DNA of 64,000 nucleotides from Eonycteris spelaea (GCA_003508835.1 PUFA01000671.1:48769-112768), one strand, 5' to 3'. Counted from the first letter of the stretch, positions 44,195 through 58,328 are shown. A program made the numbers and translations. Notes: generated from the letters alone by a model not told the origin.

Positions 44195-47100
44195 TTACAC
44201 TAGGTTGATCTTGTCATAGATTTCATTGATGTCCGTACATGGTAGAATTTTACAAATGATAATTCAGATGTGTTTTCTTTTATTGCCCCCAAAGAATTCA
44301 AGTTTATTTGTGTCCTTTCTTTCCTTTGTGAGTCTACCTTTAAATTTTCTCATGCATATTTTTATCTCATTTTATGTTCTATCCAAAGAGAGTCTCAATT
44401 CCTTATTCTGGCATTTAATAATACTTTTTAGTTTCTAACCCCAAATTTCAGCATGGCTAACAGCTTCATTGGGGATCTGGCCTCTGTTTATCTTCCTAGT
44501 TCCATATATTTCTGTCCCACTGTACATATATTTCTATATTTAAACAAACTATTTTCAGTCATGCAAACTCCTACCTCACAAATTTGCTCTTTCTCAGCAT
44601 TCAAAGGCTCTCTCTTTGCCTCTTTATACATCTGCTTAACCCACCTTGAAACAGATATATCCTCTTTCAGATGTTTCCTGCCTATTCTCCCTTGTCTAAA
44701 TTGGGCATTGACAGAGATTTGACACAATGCCTGACAGATACTATATTTTAGGATTTATTATGTAGACAATGAAGAATATCAACTTGTACTAATTAAAATC
44801 TAGTTTTATTTTGAAAACAGCAAACTACTCATGGTCTTGTAGCTATTACTTGTTCATTTTCACTCTTCAACTTGAACTTCCTGGTTTCATAGTCAGTGAG
44901 ATACATTAAACAGCTATGCACGCTGCTTGTGTTAGTCAGTGGTTCTAGGCATGGGAGACAAAGAGTGTTAATTATTTCTTCTGAACTTAGATATTAGAGG
45001 TCAAAATTGTTCTCTTCCCATACTCTGGAATTGTTACTGTGTCTTCATGCACCCCTCATTAATGATTCTCATTCCCATATCTATACCTTTATTGTGTTTC
45101 ATTAATGCACTACTTAGATGCCTTCAACCAGAAGGTTCAAAAAGGATCATAAATTTTTCAGAATAGGTTACACAACCAGGTCTTCTGATCTGTACCCAGG
45201 AAGCCGCCAAAAGGACATAGCCTCTCATTTGAGACCATTGCTTTTACTAATCAAATTGCCTTACAAAAATGTGTAGACTGAGGGCAGGTGAGGGTGGGAG
45301 AGTTAGGAACAAGCTCAATGTGCAACAGTACTAAATGTCTGCATATATTAGGGATATAGAACATTCATGAAATACTTTGACTTTCTCACCTTACATTAAA
45401 ATAAAAGGTGCAGCATTATCAGAGTGTAAAAGACCTGGAAAGCTAAATACCAAGAGATACTGAAGTTTCATAGCACCATTGTGTTGCTGAAATTAGTAAT
45501 AATCCAGGAAAAGCACCATGTGGCTTGAAAAGTATCTCCAGTGACAAGGCGACTTAGATTGTTTTAAGAGGAAGAAAATGGGTCAGGGTGAGCACTGGCA
45601 GCATCCTGTATAATAGGATCTTTAGGATCAAGGATAAAATGGGGCAGTTTTCATTGGGAGTCACAATCTGGCATTCAGTGATACCTTCTATATAAACCAC
45701 GTAGAGTTTTTCAGTTTGCGTACCTGAACTCTGATGATGCCTGTGTTGTCATATACAGTGAACACCTGAGTTTCAGGTTGTCTGCATCAGCAGCTAGACT
45801 CTAGCTTTCTCATCAGATAGTTGGACTTATGATGAGCATCTTCAAAATTATCCAGATAGGTCAGTCATTTGCTGATGTTTGTTTTCAAAATTAATGCCCT
45901 TCAAAAGAATGTCAGATGTAACTTTTAATTGTCAGATGTAATTTTTCATGATGAAGCAGTTATACTACTGACAACAGTGTCAGATGGGCTAGGATTATAA
46001 AAACAAATCCCTTGTGAGATGAGTTTGGCTCCTAAGTCTTCCCACTGAGTCCAACAAACATGTCTTTATATATTGAGGGTCTCATTGCACTACTGGGTTT
46101 GGCTTAGGGCAGAGACTGAGAGATAAAAGTTTCTCCCGGTAGAGCATCTGTGACCCCTTTAGGCAAAATAGAGTTAATGCCAGGCCTAGCAACTACAGAC
46201 TTGAATTTATATAGACGTAGACGTAGATGCGTTCTCCAGTCTCTAGAGTTCAGCAAGTACTAGGTCTCCTTCGTAGGTTGGTGTAAACTTCTGTATCTCC
46301 ATATTTTCAATGTCGACCCCCTTCTTTTTAGCTCTTGGTACCCCTCAACAAATTAGCCCAAACCATACTCTCTATTAGGTGGGAGTTGTCATATCATCTT
46401 TCTTTCTGCAACCTGGAGAGAAGTTAATAACAACTGACACATCATTTTTGAAGAAACATTCAGTTTTAATTGTTCAAAATCCTTACTCTCTTTCGTCTGT
46501 CACTTGGGTAAGAAAATTTGCTACAAGGTCCCAGAAAATATTCTTCTATTCTAATCTAATCTTGTGGCCCCACATCCTTTTTATTATACAGACTACATCT
46601 TTCTTTGTATAGCCTGAGATTTTACCATGCTTGAAAGCTAAAAAGCTTCAAGTTACTGTTTTGCATGTGCTGGCAGAAGACATGAGTATCTGGGTCAAAG
46701 GAAAAAAACAAGTTTTATCACTCATAGCAAAAGCAATAATCATCATTTATGTTTGTATCAGTTACCCCAACCTTAACAGGGTAACACAGAATCACTCTTT
46801 GGTGCCTTCACATTCAGTAGTTTGTTTCAAGGGAGAGTTCTCAAGACAGAGTCACCATTTTTATAAGTATCCTGCTAGCTTGTTTTCCTTCTGGGAAGGA
46901 TAACATTTCATGGTTAATTGCCAACAAAAATAAAAATAAACCCCTTATGAAATGTCCTGGAAAAAGTATAGTCAGGACCTACCATTCTTGTCATCCAGGA
47001 GAAGAGCATGTGAAGATAATCAGGGTATGTAACTTTTTTCAACAGATGGGGCTTCCCTCCTGAGTAACATAAAGCTAACATACTCCTGCTGGAAAAGAAA

Positions 47101-47260
47101 AGGCCTGATAGGTCTGCATCAAGGAAAACTCAATTCCTAATGCTTATAGGAAAACAAAAATACAATTTATTTCTGATTTTTGTTTTCTTGCATATCCCAT
47201 TTTGAAGTAATTACAAGGTGATAGTGAGCCGGAAATGGGAGCCCACAATTACCTGACAAA
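44195..47260 (+). repeat. HSFY 3' flank, duplicated copy B (empty LTR site)
   Basis: Matches 60065-64000 throughout, for example 'aattaaaatctagttttatt' with its C counterpart and 'cagatggggcttccctcctg' with 63790. At 44334-44337 (CTAC) it runs straight through the site where copies A and C carry the ERV1 LTR. It also lacks the MaLR LTR found in C at about 62965-63345. No gene is visible in it. Confidence 0.87.
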
Positions 47261-47760
47261 ATAGAATTCTGAATGAGGGAAATTTCCTCACAGTTTTGGA
47301 AGAACTGTGATTCCCAAAGTTAGGATGAACCAACCAGTATTTTTTCTTCTGTCTCCATTCACTTGATAGTGGGTGCAATTGTGACAAGCATATAACATGG
47401 CTGGATGACTAGAATTCCACATTTCTACCTGAAGATTCTATAGGAAAGCACCCAGATACTATAAGATGACAGTGTGGTTATAGAAAGCAAGCCTATATGG
47501 TTGTATGCTAAGTGGCATCATCCCTGGGGTGCCCACAAATACCAAGTCACTGAGAGATGAACAGGCTGGTATTCACTTCTAAAGTGACCACTGCATGGCA
47601 CATTCAGGAAACAGATCTGAATACCACAGCAAATGTTTTGAAAATGAAACTGACCCTGAAACCACAGGTCCACGAGCTTACTTGGGACAGGCTTCTAAAC
47701 CTATGTAGATGAGTCTGATATTCAAACAAAAATGTCAGCATCTTGAAAGACTTTGCTTAA
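47261..47760. other. Unassigned sequence right of copy B
   Basis: The window ends before it can be compared with the continuation of copy C. No coding or repeat call. Confidence 0.4.
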
Positions 47761-48260
47761 GGGCCCGAGTGTTAATCATCAAAAGTCCAAGATAAAACCC
47801 CAAATAATCTGAGAAGGAATCAAGGAAAATCTCATCATGTGGGGAAAAAATACAACAGGTACTAAATGGAGATATAGCAGATATAAATATCTGACAAAGG
47901 CTTTAGAGCAGTTGTTATCCAAGTGTTTCAAGCAGTAATCATGAACATTATTGAAACAAATGTACAAATTAAAAGTTTATCAAAGAAGCAGAAAACATAA
48001 AGAAAAAAACATTTGCAAATTTTAGCACCAACAAAGACCGTAAAGAACTCATCAGAGATATTCATAGACAGGATGCTAAAATTTTTTGAAGTAGTAAGGA
48101 TTGAATCAGTTCCAAGTTTTGCAAATTCATATGCACATAATAAAAAAGAAAAATCCTTGAAAAAAGCTAAACCTAATAGAATCCATGTCCAAACATATCA
48201 CATTCAAAATATAGAAAACATAATTAGAAACAAATAATTTCCAAAGAAGCCAGAGAAAAA
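47761..48260 (+). mobile_element. HAL1/L1 ORF1-like fragment
   Basis: A-rich wording such as 'aacaaagaccgtaaagaact' and 'agagatattcatagacagga' is like old HAL1/L1 ORF1. Decayed; edges not defined. Confidence 0.45.
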
Positions 48261-49740
48261 TGGTTTCTAAGCTATAGGAGAATCATGACTGAATTGACTA
48301 TAAACTTAGCCTTGTGTTGGCATGAGTAACCCAGGAAAATAAGAGCAAAATTCTCTAACTCAATACAGAACCTTCTCAGAGCAGGCAAAAGAAGGAATTC
48401 AGCTTCTGGTAGAGACATGTTTGAAACATTAACTTCTTTGATTTTGACTTTCACCTTATAACACTCCCATTTGACCTGTGCAGAGTGCTGATACAACAGA
48501 AAATAGATTTGTTCAGAATGGGAGAGTAATTAAATAGCAGCAGAGGTCATTCATCCAGTGGTCCCAAACCCGTACACACTGCTGACAACCATGTCTTTAG
48601 GTGTTTGTTGGTTTATGGTTCTGGATTTCAAGGATGTATTTTTCTTTGTACCATTGAGGGCTAAATTTCAAGATTTGCTTTTGAATGAGAGGATCCTGAT
48701 TCTAAGATTAAACAGATATATTTCTGGACTGTTCTCCCACAGTCTCTGCTCACTCCCTTTGACTAGATATTTGAGAGAGGTCCAATAGTAAAAGAAAGCA
48801 CTTCTTCAATGCATGGATTGAATCACATCCTCTTTGCTATGGCCAATAAGGAGGCTTCTGACAAAAATACAGTCCTAATGTGAAATTTTACAAGAGAGAG
48901 AGGATTTAAAGTTTCTCTCAAGAAGGCCTTCGGTGAAATATCTTGGCTTCCAGCTAACACACAAGCCGAGAAATCTGCTTTCTGATAGACCAGAAGCCTT
49001 GGTGAGAGTGGCAGTGTCAATGACTCACAGACAACTGAGAGGATTTATGGAACTGGCTGGTGTCTAGGGGTAGATGTGAACAGAAATCTTGTTCATCTCT
49101 GTGTTTTTCATTCTGTGACCTTTGACCACCATCTTAGTGAGCATATTAGAGCCTTGTAGTTAATGATGATCTGTGTTCCTTAACATGTAACCATAAATAC
49201 TTTTGTTAGTAACAGCCAGAATGACAAACAAGATGAACAGAAAACTGGTGAAGTATCAATCACCAGGAAGTATGGCTCCTGGTGCTACTGTGTTCTGGTC
49301 TATCAATAATACCTGAGTTATGCTACATATACTTACAGTAACAGGAATCTTTAGGGGAGATAATTTGTGCAAAAGCTCCCTGCTCACTCCAGCACAATCT
49401 TTCCATAAATAAGTTACTGTTGTCAACTGAAAAATAATATTGACTAGGGGTTTGTCGCTAAAATTATTTGTTTAGGAAAAATAAGATTGCAACCCAGACA
49501 ATGCAGACATGGCAAGCCACATACACATTATGGCCTGTGTATCAAAACGAAGGACTATTTTTTCCCTTAGAAGGGAAAAGGAAGTTGGTAGAAGAGAAGT
49601 TAGAATGATGGAGCTTTATTATAACGCAGAATTCTTCCTATGGATGGTCTTCTCATGTAAGGTTCTCATGATTCTGAACTGTGAGGACTTGCATGAGCTC
49701 TAGCTCCTCAATAGACTGTTAGACAAATTATGTTTACCTA
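48261..49740. other. Unassigned intergenic sequence
   Basis: No clear repeat or coding similarity on either strand. Part of it may be env or 3' LTR of the antisense ERV1 that follows, but nothing readable supports this. Confidence 0.35.
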
Positions 49741-51860
49741 AAATTTCAGTTAGTTTTTATCGTTTCTTATTTGATTGATATCTGTATCTGAAAGGATCCC
49801 CTAGGAACACTCCTGTTTTCCTACTACATCAGGTTTTATTCCTGCTGTCAGGAAGGACTTCTTCTGGATTTTGTCTTCTCACAAACAGAAGAGGAAAGCA
49901 TGAGAAACAGTTTGAGTCCAGAGTCAGTAGGCAACCGATGCAGAGCCAAAAAAGAATTCAAAGTGGAATTATAATGACATAACAACCTACTCTATATGAT
50001 GAACTCAAACCTGTTGTTAATGAAACAAGGACCATTACTATCTTGATGACAGATTCACTATCCAGAAAAGACTCCTCTATTCAAAGTAGATTAGAAAAAG
50101 TTAGCAAAGGTGCCAGAGCCAGCCGGCTAAAGTCAAACAGCACCTAAAAGAGGGGGGTGAAACCTAAGGAAACAAAAAAGAAGACAGGAAAGCACTTCAG
50201 GAGGGCATACAGTCAATGCTGCAGCCTTGAGTTTATTTAGCTCAGCCTTTATATATGTTTTAGGATACAATAGCAAAGCACAAGGTATATCATTTCAATG
50301 CTAACATTCACACAAGATCAAATAACATTCTTGTTATCTGGAATGTAACACATTCCACTATCTTAAAAGGATTTCTTTAGGAGGCAAACCTCCCCTCCAG
50401 GGTCAGTACTAATTAAATTAACTATTTGCTTCCTTTAACTATTGATAACATAGTCTCAGCAGCTGCTTTAGGGCTCCAAGCAGTCTCAGCAACTGTGTTA
50501 TGGCTCCCAAACTACGTGACACAAAGGGATATTATTTCCAAAAGAAAAAAAAGAATTAATAGTAAATAAGAAAAAGTCATACATTCCTCATCTGGTCATT
50601 TAGGAAATCTGTCTCCTTCCAAGGTCACCTATGTTTACTTTTTTTTTCAGCTTTAATTTTAGGTTATCAGATTGCGACCACTTCCTGTCAGGTTTGCTCC
50701 TTTATTTAGGGGTGATACAAGTATCGAGTCTGGATCCTGGAGCTTAGCAACACAAGGTCAACAGTATCTGGTAAGGTCCCTTCCAGCGAGGCTGTTAGGA
50801 ATTTTTTTTTTTTAAGATTTCTTTTTTAGTAAACCAAATCTTCAGGTGATAGATTTGGATTTTCAGTTTTTCATTTCATAGGATTGCACTGTGAAGAGAT
50901 TGTTCTACCAGAGTGTGATGATGTTTAGTAGAATATATTAAGACTTTATAATGACTTCCTTTTTCAACTGAAGATCCAAAGAGGCAAGAGCCAAATGCAT
51001 GCATTCTGTAAGTATCTTGAAAGGTGAAAGTTTATGAGTTCCAGAAAGTGTAGATCTGAGGTTTACAATGATTTTGGCCAAGGTACATGAAGAGTGTCTA
51101 TATTTTGCCAGTTGACTCTTACTGAGGCCATTAGTAGATTCAACAAACCCCAGAGATTGAGTGTTGTTGGCACAATGAAAATGTTGTAGACATGGCCAAA
51201 TAGCACTGACTTGCTTTAGCACCTGACCAGTAAAATAGTTTCCTCTGTCACTGTCCAGTTTGATGGGAGCTCCCCAATGCGATCAGTGTCCTCTAAGAAG
51301 CTTTCAGTCAGTAAGAGGAAGTAACTTCTCAATCCAGTGAGAAAGCATATGGATCATAAATAAAATGTTTATATCCATGAGACAGAGTTTGGGTGTGGGG
51401 AAAGCTGTATGAAATCTCTTTACCAAACCTCAAATGGTCCATTAGGCAATCTAAAATTTCCAGCAGCAGTGCCAATATAATTCCTGGATTATCCTTGGAC
51501 AAGTGGGAAAAATGAGGCAGGCACTTTTGGAGCCTTGTTAATATCTCCCTTCACAATATAGGTTCATAGATGCTTCCATTTTTTCAGTGGCCAAATGTTT
51601 AAGCATCTACAATGTAAATAGTGAGAATCTTAGAATTTCTCATTTTGCTCTTTAGCTCAAACTACACTTACCAGATTTCCATATTAGCTTTCCTTTTCTG
51701 AGGTCAATTGTTGGGCATTTCAGTTTCAGTGGAAACAGTCTGGCTCCAAAAAGAATTGGGCCAAAGACTAGCATGGTTCCAATAAAACTGACTGATGCCA
51801 AGTCAGGCAGAAGTTCCAAATGGATACTTGCAGGCAAAACAAGGCAGGAAAAGCAGGAAG
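49741..51860 (-). mobile_element. ERV1 pol fragment, antisense, with nested solo LTR
   Basis: On the minus strand, 51290-50690 encodes a gammaretroviral-type integrase in pieces and frames. The core segment 'GAPIKLDSDRGNYFTGQVL' (with a catalytic-core Asp) is followed by 'HCANNTQSLGFVESTNG' and 'SPFKILTECMHLAL' (open frame 51222-50938), then a C-terminal end with 'WEGPYQILLT' near 50790. Flanking stretches are probably the rest of the same element. A solo betaretroviral LTR has inserted at 50111-50521. Confidence 0.7.
50111..50521 (-). repeat. Solo LTR related to the tandem provirus
   Basis: The reverse complement starts TGTCACGTAG and ends GGCTCTGGCA, 411 bp. It shares the core, poly(A) signal and U5 end of the 5426-14492 LTRs, but its U3 start differs and carries a short internal duplication around 'gctgagact'. 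It is flanked by CAAAGG at 50105-50110 and 50522-50527, a 6-bp target duplication. It arose when two LTRs of a provirus recombined, deleting the interior. Confidence 0.9.
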
Positions 51861-52143
51861 CCTTAAAATAGTTTTGTTATAGAGTCTGGAGAGCTTCAAA
51901 CACAAAGAGAGCAGAAGCTCAGAACCAGGAGAGAAACCAGTCCTCAAACTCCAGGTTCAGGGAGTGAACTTCCAGGTCAAAGGACTCCGTGGATACTGCA
52001 ACTGTTTGCTCAAGGTCCCCAGAAATGTCCAGTCACCTCTGGTTCCCTATGTGTGTGTTCATATAACGTCGACTTTAAATAGGAAACGGCTGTGACAAGG
52101 CCATGTCACTTTCAAGCTCCGTGTTTCGGGAGGAGGTTTCAGC
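51861..52143. other. Spacer and pseudogene 5' flank
   Basis: Unassigned up to about 52060. The last stretch before the RSL24D1-like ATG probably derives from the parent transcript's 5' UTR. Confidence 0.35.
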
Positions 52144-53489
<1,346 letters not shown>

Positions 53490-55370
53490 CCTGTATATTT
53501 ATTTATCTATCCCTGTGTTTAACAACACATGCCATAAATTGATCTTCTAATTTTGAAGTATACAGTACAATATTGTGAACTTTATGCCCATTGAGTTACA
53601 ATAGATCCCTAGAACTTTGTCAAAAAGTTCTTCATTTTCATTCTTCCAGCCTTTGGCAACTGCCATTCTATTCTGTTTCCATAAATTTCATTCCTTAAGT
53701 ACTATCCATAAATGAAGTCTGGCAGTATTTGTCTTTTTGGTGATTAGTTTATTTTACTTAGGGATGAACTCTTGGTTCATCCATGTGGTAGCATGTGACC
53801 AAATTTAAGGCTGAATAACATTCCATTGTATATATACAGCATATTTTCTTTATTCATTTATATATCATTGGGAATTTAGGTTGTTTTTACAACTTAGGTG
53901 TTGTGAATAATGCTGCAGTGACCAAGGGTGTGCAAATATTTACTTGAGATTTTGTCTTTAATTTTCCTTTTTGTATATATACTCCAAATCTGTCTTGCTA
54001 AATCATATGACAGTTCTAATTATAAATTTTTGATGAACTTTAATACTGGTTTTGTATATTGACGGAACTATTTTATGTTCTACCAGCAGCATGAAAGGGT
54101 TCCAATTTTTCTGCATTCTAGCCAATATTATTGTTTGGGCTTTTTTTTTTTTAATCATTTTAATGGATTACATATGATATCTCATTGTACTTTACTTTGC
54201 ATTTCTGTGATGATTAGAGGTAGTGATCATTTCAACATGGTCTTGACCATTTGCCTATATTCACTGGAGAAATGTCAATTGAAATCTTTTTCTGTTTGTA
54301 TTAGCTCAGGCTGCCATAACAAAATACCACAGACTGAGTGGCTTAAGCCACAAAAATTTGTATTCTCACAGTTATTGAGCTTGGAAGTTTTAAGATCAAG
54401 GTGTCATCCTGGTTAAATTCTTTTTTTGACTTATGAGCAATCTCCACCTCACTGTGAGTTCACACAGCCTCTTTGCTTGTACATGTTTCTGGAGAGAAAG
54501 AAAAACATCTCTCTCTCTCTTTTAATAAGGGCACTAATGCCATTCTGAGAGTCACATCTTTATGAACTCCTCTAACACTTATTACCTCTCAAAGGACCCA
54601 TCTCCATATACATTCATGTTGGAGGTAAGAGTTTCAGGACATTAATTGGGGTTGCATAATTCAGGCAATAGCACCGAGTTTTTAATCAGATAATTTATCT
54701 TTTTATTACTGAGTTGTCAAAGTTCTTTATATATTCTGGATATCAACCTCTTACCAAATACATGTTTTTCAGATATTTTCTCCAATTTCATAGATTGCCA
54801 TTCATTCCATTGATTTTTCCTTTGCTACACAGAAGTTTGTAAATTTCATGTAATCCCATGTCTATTTTTGCTTTTGATTTTTGTACTTTTTGTGTCATAT
54901 CCAAGAAAGAATTTCCCATTTGAAGCTTTTCCCTTCATTTTCCTCTAACAGTTTTAGAGTTTCAAGGTTTAATTTAGGTTATTGGTCCATTTTGAGTTGA
55001 TTTTTACATATGGTGTAAGATAAGGGTACATCTTCATTCTTTTGCAGGTGGATATTCTATTTTCCCAGCATCTCTTGTTGAAGATACTATCCTTTCCCTC
55101 TGGTGTAGTCTTTGTATTCTTGGTAAAGACCACTTGACCGTTTGCTCTAGAGTTTATTTCCAGACTCACTATTCTATTCCATTTGTTTATGAATCTGTCT
55201 TTATGCTGCTAATATGCTGCTTTGATTACTGCAGTTCTGTATTATGTTTTGAAATCAAAAAGTATGAAGCCTTCAGCTTTGTTTATTTTCTCAAGATTGC
55301 ATTTGCTTTACATGGTTGTTTGAGTTATAGAATGCTTTTCTCTTTCTGCAAAAAAAAAAATGCTGGTCTG
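53490..55370 (-). mobile_element. L1, antisense, 3' UTR to ORF2
   Basis: Reversed L1 wording throughout ('ggttcatccatgtggtagca', 'attccattgtatatatac', 'taatgctgcagtgaccaagg', then ORF2 to about 55370). Interrupted by a MaLR LTR at 54297-54673. Confidence 0.8.
54297..54673 (-). repeat. MaLR-type (MST/MLT1) LTR, antisense
   Basis: The plus-strand text 'ctgccataacaaaataccac' and 'cacagactgagtggcttaag' is the reversed 3' end of MaLR LTRs, and the ends read TG...CA on the minus strand. A (TC)n patch lies at 54510-54522. It is inserted in the L1, which resumes at about 54674. A clean target duplication is not visible. Confidence 0.75.
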
Positions 55371-56560
55371 GTATGAGGACAAGTCTGGTCGGTAGCTGGG
55401 TATTAAGTTGGGCAGCAAGTGCCAGGGGTAGGTGAGGTCCACTGTTCTTAAATATTGAATTCTCCATGGAAATGTTCAGGGTCCAACTCTTAGATAGTAA
55501 AATCCAGTCTAAAGTTAGTAAAATTTCAAATGAGATGCTTCAGAAAATATGGATTTCTTTCTTATGACTTTGAAACGTAGGAAGAAATTTTATGATTTTT
55601 TTTAGTTCTTATTTTTTAAAATATTTCATGTACAAACTATATAACAGCACATAGTATGGAAAGGCTTAGAGGCAAACAAACAAAGATCAAAAATAAGATT
55701 TTTGAACAAAGATCACAAATAAGATTTTGAGCACTTGTCATCTCTGTCAGCAAAGCAGATTTTTCTGAGACTTTCTGCTGTTTCTTCTTGTTTTCATTTA
55801 TGTTTCTAAATGAAATGTGTGTGTTAATATGCATTCATTGACTATTTCAGTTAGTTGTAAGGTGAGTTCCTGCTCTGTGCCACACAGGGTTCCCAGAGCT
55901 GGGAATGCAGATTGAACATGATGATCAGAATCATCACTCTTGAGCACCTCAAGGTGAAGGAGGAAAGCAAAGGTGAACCCACATGCATGTCATCAGGCAG
56001 ACAGTGCTCCAGAGTGAGTGTGAGGGCAGGGTGTGTAGCAGACCCTCTGGGAGGGCTCTCTCAAAGAGAACATTTACAGACACCTGTGGGCAAAGCTTCT
56101 AGTAGATTTAGAAAGAGTTGTTCTGTTTCAGGACTGGCTATGGACCACTCCATCTCAGCATGAAGGGTAAGGAAGATGGTTGGAGGGATGCCTCACAGCC
56201 TGGAATGTAGAGCCCATGATCCAGCTAAGGCACCAAGGAGACTTTCTGGTGTGATGTGATGTTTTCAGCTAGAGAGGTATGGTCTCTGTCCAAAGACTGT
56301 GCTTTGTGAATTTTTGGGAAATAGGCTGCAGTGGGGAATCCCCTCAGAAATAAGTCTGTCTCCAGGTGACAGAAGATGGCACACTGGATAAAGATGGATG
56401 GGAATCAGGGTTATAGGAAGTAAAATTGTGGCTATGTTATACAACACGACTCCCCGTTGTATTTGGAGTGGGCTAACACTAAATGTCATACATTTACTTT
56501 ATGATCTGTGTAAGACTGAGAGGGAAGCAATTCATGACATAGGTAGAGGGAGTGACAGTC
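55371..56560. other. Unassigned sequence
   Basis: No repeat or coding similarity recognised. It may belong to the segment that brought the PRDM9-like pseudogene. Confidence 0.35.
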
Positions 56561-56568
56561 CTATAGAC

Positions 56569-56792
56569 CAGAGGTTCCCAACTGTTTTGGCACCAGGGCT
56601 TAGTGCTCCTATGGGAATCTAATGCCCGATGACCTGAGGTGGAGCTGAGGTGATGATTCTAGTGCTGAGGATTGGCTGCAAATACAGAAGACGGTTCACT
56701 GGCTCACCCTCTGCACATCTCCAGTTATGTGTCTCTGTTCCTAACTGGCCATAGACAAGTACCAGTCTATATCCTGGTGGTTGCAGACTCTG
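56569..56792. mobile_element. Small hAT-type (Charlie-like) DNA transposon
   Basis: A 224-bp element with inverted ends CAGAGGTTCCCAAC and its counterpart ending in GTTGCAGACTCTG. It is flanked by the imperfect 8-base pair CTATAGAC (56561-56568) and CTATATAA (56793-56800), as expected for hAT elements. It has no coding capacity. The internal phrase 'gggaatctaatgcccgatga' fits a known MER-type mammalian repeat. Confidence 0.7.
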
Positions 56793-57269
56793 CTATATAA
56801 TCTGTGAACATAAATAATAAAGGAAACTGAGGCCAACTTAAGTCACCAGAAATGGAGTTTCTTCATGAGAGCAGAGGAGTTTGCAACCAAGTAAATTTAA
56901 AATCTCATTGCTTTACTCATGAATCTGCATTACAAGGGTGCTATGAATCATTGTACAAAAGTGATGGTTTTCATAGGATGAAAGGTGGGACAAGGAAACT
57001 CTTGGAAAAGAAAAGCAAAGATTATTCTTGGGCTGCGACAGCTTTTATGGTGGGCAGGAAAGTTTTTATTATGTAGATTGCCTCTCTTTTTTATGGGATT
57101 GAAATGGAGTGGGCCCTCAGAGCACCTCATTGGTACTGACTGGAACATTCTATACTGTTTGATAGAGATTAAGTTTCTGAGAGAGGTTGAAACTAATTCA
57201 AGATGGGGTCCAATATCTAGTTTGGTTTCAAGGAAATTAGTATGTGTGGCACTAATTTGGGGGCCTGTA

Positions 57270-57270
57270 G

Positions 57271-57305
<35 letters not shown>
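57270..57305. repeat. (TTG)n microsatellite
   Basis: About 11 perfect TTG repeats. Confidence 0.93.
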
Positions 57306-57635
57306 TCTTAGTATGACTTGGAAGATACTTGCATGTGGGGAAAGTTACTGAATTTGCATTTCCATGAAGAACAAAACTGCCTCAGAAACAACTTAAAATA
57401 TGTGGTATGAGCCTGAGGTAGAAAAGGCCATCAACTGGGCTTTCTGGGTTTCCAAAGAAGATGTAATGCATAAAAATGGAATGCCATGATAGACTGTAGA
57501 GGAACACCTTGTGGGAAACAAGCTTGCATTCTCAACAAAATCAGAGTAATTAGTGGGCAGGTCTTAGCAGGAGACAAAACATTCAGTCCAGCAGCCTTGT
57601 CAACATCTACCCTGAACAAAAGGTTCTGTTTAGCA

Positions 57636-58328
57636 TAACCCAAGCCATGGATCTTCTGCTTACTCGCCATCTCCTGTTCCTGGCATTCTCCAGTCAGTAA
57701 TTGCTCAGCCAGCACGTGGAACACAGTCATCTCCCAGAGCCCTCCAGGCTCTGAGAGAAAGCAGCCCAATCAGAGGAATCCTGCCCAGAGGGTCAGAGTC
57801 GCAGCAGGAGCAGCATACTGACCCACACAGCTGAATGACAAACTGAAAGACAAGAGATCAAAGAACAGTCCAAACCTATGCTTGAAAGGATCAGGCAAAG
57901 AAACAGTTCTAGGGCCTTTTCTAAACCACACAACAGACAAATGGAGAGCTCAAGGAGTGAGAGAGAATGATGGAGGCAGAGCCCAGCACAGGCCAGAAAG
58001 TGAATCCAGGGGATGTGGGCAAGTTATTTGTGAGAGTGGGAAAATCAAGAATGTAAGAGTATAATGTGAAGGATGTTGGCCAGGCTTTGAGAATGGGACA
58101 TATCTCATCACAAACCACAGCAGACACTCAGATAAGGAGTCCTTGGTTTGCATGGAGTGTGAGCAGGACTTCAGTGTGAAGTTTCATCTCTTCAGACACA
58201 AGAGGACACACTCAGGAGAGAAGCCCTTTGTTTGCAGGGAGTGTTGGCGTGGCTTTACACAGAAATCACATCTCAGCAGATATCAGATGGCACACACAGG
58301 GAAGAGGCTCTCTGTGAGTGTGTCATGA
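57636..58328 (+). pseudogene. PRDM9: PRDM9/PRDM7-like pseudogene, last exon with 3 fingers
   Basis: PRDM9 is a histone methyltransferase whose zinc-finger array positions meiotic recombination. Recognisable in order are the region before the array ('LAFSSQ', 'LSQHVEHSHLPEPS'), the 'NDKLKD'/'EIKEQSKP' part, '[18 protein letters not shown]' (57979-58032) and then fingers from 58065. Finger 1 is 'CEGCWPGF'. Finger 2 is 'CMECEQDFSVKFHLFRHKRTH', a complete C2H2. Finger 3 is 'CRECWRGFTQKSHLSRYQMAH', with one zinc-binding His replaced by Tyr. A stop follows at 58326. Several frameshifts and stops lie upstream, and the KRAB, SSXRD and SET exons are not seen. A normal array has many more fingers. PRDM7 or another paralogue fits equally well. 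Confidence 0.8.

Noticed and set aside
57431..57769. 112-codon minus-strand frame opposite the PRDM9-like region
   Set aside because: The plus strand carries the recognisable PRDM9-like text; the minus frame has no domain.
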